DNA of 5,441 nucleotides. Source: JAHEDH01 sp965364515. GTDB lineage: Bacteria > Actinomycetota > Acidimicrobiia > Spongiisociales > ZC4RG35. The position numbers and the translations under genes are program-made. This document shows positions 1-5,204 of the stretch, one piece after another; within the stretch, counting starts at the first letter, position 1; each line of letters opens with the position of its first letter. The notes under the pieces are model-generated. The model was given only the letters and a program-made list of their open reading frames with translations, did no database searches and was not told where the DNA came from. Location: NCBI GenBank assembly GCA_965364515.1, contig CBDTXZ010000202.1:1-5441 (forward strand). The letters run 5' to 3'.

Positions 1-916
1 ATCCGGCGGGGCTGAAGAGAGGGTTGCGGTACTCGGGCAGATACCCATCCATCAGATCGAAGAACCGCTGGTCGTACGTGTCCAGCTCGATTCCCATCGT
101 GTCGTCGAAGGCCTCTTTGAACGAGGAACCGTCCCGCATTTCGGTGAACAGGTTTCGTGCGTCCACAAGAGTGCTGGCTGGCCCGTGGTCGGACAGGAGG
201 TACTCCACGGCCAGCTGGTACATCGGATAGTCGTAGTGGTAGCCCTCCAGCGGGACGCTGGCCCGGCGGGGTCTCTTCATCGAGACCGGGCTCACCGCCC
301 CGTACTTGGCAGTGAGAACGTCGAACTGGCGTGAGTCGCGGATAGCTCCCCCGGCCGTACCGCCTGCGATCGCCTCAGCAAGACCTTCGCTGAACCAATC
401 ATCTGTCATCTCGCCCGCACTGAACCCTCGCCCGCGAAGCAGAGACTCGAGGACGTGCACCAACTCGTGGCGCAAGACCGGCCCGTAGTCAGCGACGCTG
501 GTGGACCGATGCTCGTGGTCCGGCGACCACATGATCACACCTGCGTAGTAGGCCCGCATGCCCCACGCTTCGGGGTAATAGTTCTTGTACGCATAGATGT
601 CGATCTTGTCCTGATCAGGTGGGAACTGGAGCATGCCGCTTTCGACATCGAAGTCATCGAGGAGCTCCGACCAGATCTCCTCGGCAACATCAGCCGCTTC
701 GCGCCGTGCCGCCGGGCTTGCCCCGTCGCTGTATACGACGAACGTGTCGCTCTCGTGGGGGTTGCCGTCATGAGGCCACGCTTGTCGCGAATACCACGAG
801 CCCTCGTTCACCATCACGGCATTGGGTTCCGCAGCGGACTCGTCCACTGACGAGCCGCATGCAGAGACGATGCAAACGAGGAGGACCCCCGCCAGTGTCA
901 GCGGTGCGGGTCTCAT
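1..916 (-). CDS. Secreted lipoprotein with gluzincin (peptidase MA-like) zinc metallopeptidase domain, 3' end cut by window edge
   Basis: The frame reads 305 codons from ATG at 916 and is still open at the left edge, so the C-terminus is missing. Residues 1-20 form a lipoprotein signal: R2, a hydrophobic stretch, then lipobox VSAC with C20 as the lipidated cysteine. This predicts an outward-facing, membrane-anchored protein. The zinc site is HELVH at 150-154, with H150 and H154 as ligands and E151 as the catalytic base. WFSEGLAE at 174-181 follows, where E177 is the likely third ligand, 23 residues after H154. This HEXXH...WxxEG arrangement is typical of gluzincins of the peptidase MA-like group. 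The downstream part (YDYPMYQLAVEYLL near 227-240, then an MRDGSSFKEAF-like helix near 260-270) also fits that group. The substrate is unknown. Neither start has a good Shine-Dalgarno sequence: GGGGA abuts the 916 ATG. An in-frame ATG at 967, right after a stop, would add a basic 17-residue extension and still leave a usable signal peptide. The gene diverges from the tRNA pair. Confidence 0.85.
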   Translation of the reverse strand, partial: MRPAPLTLAGVLLVCIVSACGSSVDESAAEPNAVMVNEGSWYSRQAWPHDGNPHESDTFVVYSDGASPAARREAADVAEEIWSELLDDFDVESGMLQFPPDQDKIDIYAYKNYYPEAWGMRAYYAGVIMWSPDHEHRSTSVADYGPVLRHELVHVLESLLRGRGFSAGEMTDDWFSEGLAEAIAGGTAGGAIRDSRQFDVLTAKYGAVSPVSMKRPRRASVPLEGYHYDYPMYQLAVEYLLSDHGPASTLVDARNLFTEMRDGSSFKEAFDDTMGIELDTYDQRFFDLMDGYLPEYRNPLFSPAG

Positions 917-1032
917 TCCCCGATCGGACCACCATCGCGACCGGGCAACCAGGGACTTTCGGCCCATTCAGTCGCAGAGGGGCGGCATCTCGTACCGCGC
1001 CAACGCGCATCGTTCAAGTTCCTGCCGTCAAG

Positions 1033-1060
1033 TTGTCCGGTGCGGTGGGATCCCTATACT
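1033..1060 (+). promoter_or_regulatory. Sigma70-type promoter for the tRNA-Asp/tRNA-Phe transcript
   Basis: TTGTCC at 1033-1038 and TATACT at 1055-1060 are separated by 16 bp. This is a close match to the housekeeping -35/-10 consensus, with 4 of 6 and 5 of 6 positions. Transcription would start near 1067, about 29 nt before tRNA-Asp. The bases after the -10 (GCCGATG) are GC-rich, as is usual at stable-RNA promoters under growth-rate control; that regulatory reading is an inference. The TATA core also reads TATAGG on the other strand, so a weak promoter for the divergent lipoprotein gene is possible, but no matching -35 is visible for it. Confidence 0.6.
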
Positions 1061-1068
1061 GCCGATGC

Positions 1069-1086
1069 CGGTTCGTTCGCGAACCG
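1069..1086 (+). other. Perfect 7-bp hairpin with TTCG loop in the tRNA leader
   Basis: Positions 1069-1075 (CGGTTCG) are the exact reverse complement of 1080-1086 (CGAACCG), with loop TTCG at 1076-1079. The hairpin would start 2 nt after the predicted transcription start and end 9 nt before the tRNA-Asp 5' end. In RNA it would be a compact cap on the pre-tRNA leader that RNase P must remove. As DNA it could instead be a dyad operator overlapping the start site. Its role is inferred only from position. Confidence 0.5.
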
Positions 1087-1095
1087 TGACCCCCT

Positions 1096-1173
1096 GGGGG
1101 CGTGGTGAAGCCTGGAGTTCACGCCGGCCTGTCAAGCCGGAGGTCGCGGGTTCAAATCCCGTCGTCCCCGCCA
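1096..1173 (+). tRNA. tRNA-Asp (anticodon GTC)
   Basis: All arms fold. The acceptor is GGGGGCG (1096-1102) with CGTCCCC (1163-1169), containing one G-T pair. The D stem is GTGA/TCAC with a 10-nt loop containing GG. The anticodon stem is CCGGC/GCCGG around loop CTGTCAA, with anticodon GTC at 1131-1133. The T stem is GCGGG/CCCGT, with one G-T pair, around the canonical loop TTCAAAT. G1170 is the discriminator, as expected for tRNA-Asp, and CCA is encoded at 1171-1173. It decodes GAC and GAT. It is the first gene of a two-tRNA unit. The five C bases just before it (1090-1094) could pair with its own first five G bases and may compete with the acceptor stem before processing. Confidence 0.97.
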
Positions 1174-1200
1174 CCTCTCCACACACTGTGTTGAGGTGTT
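1172..1200 (+). other. Interrupted inverted repeat between the two tRNA genes
   Basis: CACCTC (1172-1177) pairs with GAGGTG (1193-1198), and inside it ACAC (1181-1184) pairs with GTGT (1188-1191). The two helices are separated by a 3-nt/1-nt internal loop, and TTT follows (1199-1201). The outer stem uses the last two bases of the encoded CCA. It may be a processing hairpin that helps separate the two tRNAs, or a weak terminator that lowers tRNA-Phe output. The helix is imperfect, so its function is uncertain. Confidence 0.35.
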
Positions 1201-1201
1201 T

Positions 1202-1274
1202 GGTCAGATAGCTCAGTTGGTAGAGCGCCGCTCTGAAAAAGCGGAGGTCGACGGATCGACGCCGTCTCTGACCA
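1202..1274 (+). tRNA. tRNA-Phe (anticodon GAA), unusual T-loop, CCA not encoded
   Basis: The acceptor GGTCAGA (1202-1208) pairs perfectly with TCTGACC (1267-1273). The D stem is GCTC/GAGC with loop AGTTGGTA. The anticodon stem is CCGCT/AGCGG around CTGAAAA, with anticodon GAA at 1235-1237. The T stem is GACGG (1250-1254) with CCGTC (1262-1266). The discriminator is A1274, as expected for tRNA-Phe. The next bases are CCG, so the final A must be added by the CCA-adding enzyme. The T-loop reads ATCGACG where bacterial tRNAs normally have TTCRANY: position 54 is A and position 60 is G. T55, C56 and A58 are kept, as are the D-loop GG bases that contact them. It decodes TTC and TTT and is probably cotranscribed with tRNA-Asp. 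Confidence 0.95.
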
Positions 1275-1275
1275 C

Positions 1276-1310
1276 CGAAGGAAGCCCTCCTCATCCGGGG
1301 GCTTCTTTCG
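1276..1310 (+). terminator. Terminator-like hairpin after the tRNA pair
   Basis: Positions 1276-1289 pair with 1297-1310 over 14 bp, with two G-T pairs and loop CTCATCC. The 3' arm ends in CTTCTTTCG, so its T-rich run is mostly inside the stem and faces an A-rich 5' arm, with no long free T tract after it. It begins 2 nt after the tRNA-Phe discriminator. It is the natural 3' end of the tRNA transcript and probably the trailer trimmed during maturation. Termination may be incomplete, which would let transcription enter the next gene 10 nt later. Confidence 0.7.
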
Positions 1311-1319
1311 CGTTCTAGT

Positions 1320-2792
1320 GTGCGATCCGTGAGCATCGTTCCCGACCCATCATTCGTCTGGCTCGTCGGACCATCCGGCTCGGGCAAGACGACGTGGGCA
1401 GAAGCGCACTTCCGAGATGTGGAGATCGTGTCGTCGGACCACTTGCGATCCATCGTGGGCTCGGGCCCGAACGACCTCGAGGCCAGCCCGGCCGCCTTCG
1501 ACGTTCTCGAGCGTATTGCCCGGGCCAGGCTCGAACGCGGGCTGATGACCGTGGTGGACACACTCGGTTTCGACGACGCGCTCAGAGGTCGGCTGGCCGA
1601 GGCCGCTGCCCGGTCCGGAGTCGAGCCGATCGCCGTGATCTTCGACACGCCACCGGAAACGTGCCGGCAGCGCAACCAGGCTCGGGATCGCAGCGTCCCC
1701 GTCAAGGTGCTGCGGCGGCAGTTCAAGCGCTTCGCCGCCGTTGCGGCCGGGCTCGAGGAGTCGGGGTGGCCGACCATGGCGCCGGACACCATCACCGTGT
1801 TGTCGGAGCCCATCGCGGATGTGATGTCGACGCAGGACACGACCTCGGACCCTCCTCGCGGAGGGCTGGAGTTCCATCTCCACATCTCGGCGCTGCAGCG
1901 GCTGGAGTCTCCCGCAGACCTCATCGACGTGTTCGCCGCTGCCGAGGAGTCGGGGTTCTCGGGGCTCTCCGTGATGGATCATCTCATTCAGATCCCGCAG
2001 GTCGGCCCTGCATGGGACGACGTCGCCGACCCTTATATCACCCTCGCACAAGCGGCGTCGGTCACCGACCTGCTGAGGCTCGGAGTGCTGGTGAGCAACG
2101 TGACCCTTCGGCCCGCCGCAGTGCTCGCCAAGATGATCGCAACGCTCGACCATCTCTCCGGCGGTCGAATGGACTGCGGGCTGGGTGCCGGTTGGTTCGC
2201 CGCCGAGCAGACGGAACGTGGCATCGAGTTTCCGGCCGACCGCAAACGGCTCGATCTGCTGGAGGACACGATCGGCGCACTCCGACGGTTCTGGGGACCC
2301 GGCGGAAAGCCGTTCGAAGGCAGGGTCCTGCATATCGCCGATTCGGGGATGTACCCGCGACCGGTCCAGGCGCGGATTCCGATCATCGTCGGCGGCGGTG
2401 GAGAGCGACGAACGCTGAAGATCGTCGCCGAACATGCTGACGGCTGCAACCTGAGGACGGGCCCCGACCTGGACCACAAGCTCGAGGTGCTCGCCGCCCA
2501 CTGTGCAGACGCCGGGCGAAACCTCGAGGATCTGCTCGTGACCGTGCTCGACGTGACGCTCACCGGCTCGAGTCGTGATCACGTCGCAACGCTGGTGGAA
2601 CGTCACCGCGGAAATCGATCCAGTCGGGACTTCCGCAGCCGGACATCGGCGGGCACGATCGAAGAACAGGTCATCAGATACGGCACGTTGAGGGACTCGG
2701 GTGTCGACCGCGTCTATGTCTCGCTGATCGACCTCGACGGGCCCGAGCCGGTCCGCCGCTTCGGAGAGGTCATCGAAGCATTCGAAGGTTGA
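1320..2792 (+). CDS. Fusion protein: Pnkp-like polynucleotide kinase domain plus F420-dependent luciferase-like oxidoreductase
   Basis: One uninterrupted 490-residue frame. Residues 12-165 form a P-loop kinase: Walker A GPSGSGKTT (17-25), SSD at 38-40 with R43 three residues later, NDLEASPAAFDVL (51-63), Walker B-like MTVVDT (76-81) and an arginine lid CRQRNQARDRSVP (115-127). From memory this order and spacing closely matches the 5'-OH polynucleotide kinase domain of bacterial Pnkp, where the Asp is the general base and the Arg contacts the acceptor. After a linker (about 166-182), residues 183-490 form a full luciferase-like TIM barrel: VMDHLIQIPQVGP (218-230), LDHLSGGRMDCGLGAGWF (276-293), FEGR (332-335), PRPVQ (346-350), and GGGGERRTL (358-366) for cofactor phosphate binding. 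These match TIGR03560-type F420-dependent oxidoreductases. No phosphatase or ligase domain is present. The start is uncertain: GTG 1320 and GTG 1329 both lack a Shine-Dalgarno sequence. TAGTGT at 1316-1321 would place leaderless initiation at 1329. Substrates are unknown. Confidence 0.85.
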   Translation: MRSVSIVPDPSFVWLVGPSGSGKTTWAEAHFRDVEIVSSDHLRSIVGSGPNDLEASPAAFDVLERIARARLERGLMTVVDTLGFDDALRGRLAEAAARSGVEPIAVIFDTPPETCRQRNQARDRSVPVKVLRRQFKRFAAVAAGLEESGWPTMAPDTITVLSEPIADVMSTQDTTSDPPRGGLEFHLHISALQRLESPADLIDVFAAAEESGFSGLSVMDHLIQIPQVGPAWDDVADPYITLAQAASVTDLLRLGVLVSNVTLRPAAVLAKMIATLDHLSGGRMDCGLGAGWFAAEQTERGIEFPADRKRLDLLEDTIGALRRFWGPGGKPFEGRVLHIADSGMYPRPVQARIPIIVGGGGERRTLKIVAEHADGCNLRTGPDLDHKLEVLAAHCADAGRNLEDLLVTVLDVTLTGSSRDHVATLVERHRGNRSSRDFRSRTSAGTIEEQVIRYGTLRDSGVDRVYVSLIDLDGPEPVRRFGEVIEAFEG

Positions 2793-2795
2793 GGC

Positions 2796-4397
2796 TCAGC
2801 GTTCCTTGTCGATCGTCTCGAGGAGCCAGAGGGCGCGAGCGTCGAGGAGCCGTTTGATCCACCGCATCGACAGGGCATACCCGCCGAGGCCGTAGATGGC
2901 CGCCCCCACTGCACCGAGCGTCGCCAGCAAGGGCCCGCTCAGCCAAGCGGGGATTCCGATGAGCAGCGCGATCGGGATGATCAACAGCCCCGAGAGGCCG
3001 AGACCGAGAAACGAGAACACGAGAGCCGTACCCGAGACGTTGCGGGAGCCGAACAGGTTCGACTCGGGCAGCGGATACGCACCGAGAATGGAAGTCAGAT
3101 TGCCACCCGCGGTGAACATCGCCGCCACGCTGACACCTGCGAGGATCCCGGCGACCATGTAACTCGCATCGCCGGACAGGGCTGCGGCAGCGACGGCGGC
3201 GATCACCACGAGCGGCACCGATACCGTCGCCCATCCGAGGTTCTTGCCTCTGAGGACGTCGATCAGCCGAATGGACGAGCTCTGGTACGCCCAGAACGAG
3301 CCTCCATCGAACCCGAACTGGTTCGGGATCACCGAGGCGGTGACGAGGAAGCCGATGAACGCCGCAGCGAACGGGGCGTATGGGGTCTCGGCGAGGGCGG
3401 CGCCCCCGGTTCCGATCAGGACGACGGTGGCCACCAGCCCACCGATCAGCTGCGCCTTGACTCGAGAGTCTCGGAACAGGTATTTGAGTTCCTTGGCGGC
3501 GACGGAGCCAACCGGAGTGCGAGGCAGCGGAAGCCGTCTCGGGAACAGCGCCGTCACGCCACCGCGCCGCCGGCGGGCACGGCGGTTGATCGCGGCTCGA
3601 GTCTGAAGCCGGTCGACCGCACGGGCGAAGAGCAGACCCGCCACGGCGATTCCGGCCAGTCCGTACACGACCGCCACGAGGATCTCGACGAGCGCACCGC
3701 GTTCGATGGCGTCGACCAGCACGCCGAACACTCCCGGCGGGGTCCATCCGAGCGGTTCGATCGCCTCGAGGATCGATTCGATGTCGAAGCCGGTCGGACC
3801 GCCGTTCTCGGCGGTCTCGGCGACCAGCAACGCTCCGGCCACGCCAGGCAGGGTGAGCATCCCGACGATCGTGAGCGCAGCGATCTCCTGGGTGCGCCGA
3901 CTGCGGAGGAGGTCTGTCAGGAGCGTCGTGATCCATCGGCTCATGACGATCATGAACCCCAGCCCGGCGGCAGCCGCCACCACCTGAAGCGGCCAGACAC
4001 CTCCGAAGCCGTACCCGACGCCGAGCCCGATCCCGAGCATCAGGATCGTCATCAGCGCTCCCGGCCCGACGAACGCCGCCACGGTGAGACCGAATGCCAG
4101 CTGCCGGCTGTTGAACGGGAGCAGCTCGAACTGCCTCGCCTCGATCGTGTCGTCGAGGGTGGCGGCGATGATCGGAATGAGGAGCCATGCGAGGAAGGTG
4201 AGACTGAACACGGCGCCGGAGACGGCGAGGTCGTTGCGAACCGCCCGCAGCAGCGCACCGTACCCGTACCCCAGCCCGATCCCGGCCGAGATCGCCAGCA
4301 GCCAGGAGACGAGGAAACCGAAGGCCTGAATGACCGTTGATCGCTTGAGTCGGTTGACGATCAGCCGGAACTTCAGTCGGGCGAAGACCCGAGCCAT
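2796..4397 (-). CDS. ABC-2 type exporter, membrane permease subunit (about 12 transmembrane helices)
   Basis: A 533-residue membrane protein. I count about 12 hydrophobic helices in two six-helix halves: roughly 24-50, 58-80, 99-128, 138-161, 172-194 and 234-258, then 316-336, 341-358, 387-407, 411-432, 459-483 and 487-511. A basic cytosolic linker (NRRARRRR, 271-278) lies between the halves. The second half opens with AAKELKYLFRDSR (300-312), followed by PNQFGFDGGSFWAY (358-371) and a GKNLGW turn (385-390). Such Arg/Lys-rich coupling segments and NxFGFDG-type motifs occur in large single-chain permeases of ABC-2 exporters. It would form the transport channel driven by the ATPase encoded just upstream, in the plasma membrane. 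The start at 4397 is supported by AAGGGG 7 nt upstream and by overlap with the ATPase gene. The exported compound cannot be told from the sequence. It ends 3 bp from the stop of the converging fusion gene. Confidence 0.9.
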   Translation of the reverse strand: MARVFARLKFRLIVNRLKRSTVIQAFGFLVSWLLAISAGIGLGYGYGALLRAVRNDLAVSGAVFSLTFLAWLLIPIIAATLDDTIEARQFELLPFNSRQLAFGLTVAAFVGPGALMTILMLGIGLGVGYGFGGVWPLQVVAAAAGLGFMIVMSRWITTLLTDLLRSRRTQEIAALTIVGMLTLPGVAGALLVAETAENGGPTGFDIESILEAIEPLGWTPPGVFGVLVDAIERGALVEILVAVVYGLAGIAVAGLLFARAVDRLQTRAAINRRARRRRGGVTALFPRRLPLPRTPVGSVAAKELKYLFRDSRVKAQLIGGLVATVVLIGTGGAALAETPYAPFAAAFIGFLVTASVIPNQFGFDGGSFWAYQSSSIRLIDVLRGKNLGWATVSVPLVVIAAVAAAALSGDASYMVAGILAGVSVAAMFTAGGNLTSILGAYPLPESNLFGSRNVSGTALVFSFLGLGLSGLLIIPIALLIGIPAWLSGPLLATLGAVGAAIYGLGGYALSMRWIKRLLDARALWLLETIDKER

Positions 4398-5140
4398 TCG
4401 AGATCCCCTTCCTCGGTGATCTGGGCGCCGACCATCTCGACGAACACGTCCTGCAGCCGGCGCCCGCCGGTGATCTCCTCGGTGGACCCGGTGGCGAGGA
4501 CGCTTCCGTGGTCGATCACCATGATTCGGTCGCAGAGGCGCTCGACGACATCCATGGCGTGGTCCGAGAACACGACGGTCCCTCCGCCTGCGATGTGACG
4601 ACGCAGGATCTGTTCGAGTGTCTGTCGGGCGACGGGGTCGACCCCGGCGAACGGTTCGTCGAGGAACAGGACCGATGGGTTGTGGAGCAGCGCGCAGGCG
4701 ATGGCGATCTTCTTCGTCATCCCGAGGCTGTAGTCGGCCACGATGGTGTCGCCCGCCTCGGTCAGGTCGAGGAGCCGGAGCAGCGACTCCCTGCGTTGGG
4801 CGATCACGTCGGGGTCCATGCCTCGCATCATGCCGTTGAACTCGATCAACTCGCGTCCGGTCAGGCGCTCGAACATGCTGGGGTTGTCCGGCACGACGCC
4901 GAAACGAGTCTTGGCGGTGGCAGGATCCTCCCACACGTCCCGGCCGGCGATGCTGACCGTGCCGGCGTCGGGCTTCAACAGCCCGGTCGTCATACGCAGC
5001 ATCGTGGTCTTGCCGGCACCGTTCGGGCCGACGATCCCGAAGAACGAACCGAGCGGAATGTCGATGGTGACGTCGTCGACGGCGAGCGTTTCGGCGAACC
5101 GCTTCGTGAGTCCGTTGTACGAGACGGCCGGCACTTCCAT
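4373..5140 (-). CDS. ABC transporter ATP-binding subunit (ABC-2 exporter family)
   Basis: A 255-residue single nucleotide-binding domain, the usual size for ABC-2 exporter ATPases. Walker A is GPNGAGKTT (38-46). The Q-loop region is GVVPDNPSMFERLTG (81-95), where the usual Gln is Asp85; acidic residues at this site are common in this exporter branch. The signature is YSLGMTKK (137-144) in place of LSGGQ, again typical of drug- or bacteriocin-type exporters. Walker B is VLFLDEP (157-163), the D-loop GVDP (166-169), and the switch histidine H194 lies in FSDHAMD. All catalytic elements look intact, so the protein should hydrolyse ATP as a dimer bound to the permease. The ATG at 5140 is chosen because the conserved fold begins right after it; sequence upstream of it in the same frame does not look like an ABC protein. 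There is no strong Shine-Dalgarno sequence. Its last 25 nt overlap the permease gene, indicating translational coupling. Confidence 0.93.
   Translation of the reverse strand: MEVPAVSYNGLTKRFAETLAVDDVTIDIPLGSFFGIVGPNGAGKTTMLRMTTGLLKPDAGTVSIAGRDVWEDPATAKTRFGVVPDNPSMFERLTGRELIEFNGMMRGMDPDVIAQRRESLLRLLDLTEAGDTIVADYSLGMTKKIAIACALLHNPSVLFLDEPFAGVDPVARQTLEQILRRHIAGGGTVVFSDHAMDVVERLCDRIMVIDHGSVLATGSTEEITGGRRLQDVFVEMVGAQITEEGDLEWLGSSPD
4405..4412 (-). promoter_or_regulatory. Ribosome binding site that fixes the permease start
   Basis: On the minus strand GGAAGGGG lies at 4412-4405, leaving 7 nt before the ATG at 4397. It sits inside the end of the ATPase gene and is the best Shine-Dalgarno match in the window. 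It supports re-initiation of ribosomes finishing the ATPase, giving linked production of the two exporter subunits. Confidence 0.65.
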
Positions 5141-5168
5141 CGGCGCCAAGCTAGCAACCGCTGCGTTT

Positions 5169-5198
5169 CTGACGACAACCCCGACGCTTCCGCATAAT
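5169..5198 (+). promoter_or_regulatory. Probable leaderless promoter for the right-edge gene
   Basis: CATAAT at 5193-5198 matches the -10 consensus at 5 of 6 positions, and CTGACG at 5169-5174 matches the -35 at 4 of 6, with an 18-bp spacer. The expected start site, 7 nt after the -10, falls on the ATG at 5205. This fits a leaderless mRNA and explains the missing Shine-Dalgarno sequence. On the other strand the same AT core reads CATTAT, a weaker -10 that could serve the divergent ABC operon with a leader of about 47 nt. Confidence 0.45.
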
Positions 5199-5204
5199 GG
5201 CCAC

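Noticed and set aside
619..1211. Several short open frames on the plus strand across the lipoprotein gene and tRNA leader
   Set aside because: They are Arg- and Pro-rich shadows of the minus-strand lipoprotein frame; they run into tRNA genes and have no ribosome binding sites or domains.
1096..1277. Possible integration (att) site at the tRNA genes
   Set aside because: Tandem tRNAs are frequent targets, but no integrase, no repeated tRNA 3' fragment and no compositional break is visible in the window.
1320..1860. Zeta-toxin-type kinase of a toxin-antitoxin pair
   Set aside because: The P-loop kinase is fused to an oxidoreductase and has no small antitoxin gene next to it. Its SSD, VVDT and lid motifs fit Pnkp-type kinases better.
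1028..1924. Long open frame on the minus strand (298 codons) containing the phrase TGFEPATSGLTG
   Set aside because: It is the antisense of tRNA-Asp and of the kinase half of the fusion gene. GFEPAT-like peptides are a known artefact of translating tRNA genes backwards.
1350..2606. 418-codon open frame on the minus strand
   Set aside because: It is antisense to the fusion gene, has no recognisable domain, and results from GC-rich codon bias. The plus-strand protein has clear motifs throughout.
2770..4188. 472-codon open frame on the minus strand, shifted from the permease frame
   Set aside because: It is Arg/Pro-rich with no hydrophobic helices. The overlapping frame gives a classic 12-helix permease.
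4398..4934. N-terminal extension of the permease frame up to 4934
   Set aside because: This part is Arg/Asp-rich and lies over the ATPase gene in another frame. The Shine-Dalgarno-backed ATG at 4397 gives a normal permease start.
4508..5197. 229-codon open frame on the plus strand
   Set aside because: It is antisense to the ABC ATPase, which has all catalytic motifs; the plus-strand peptide resembles no family.
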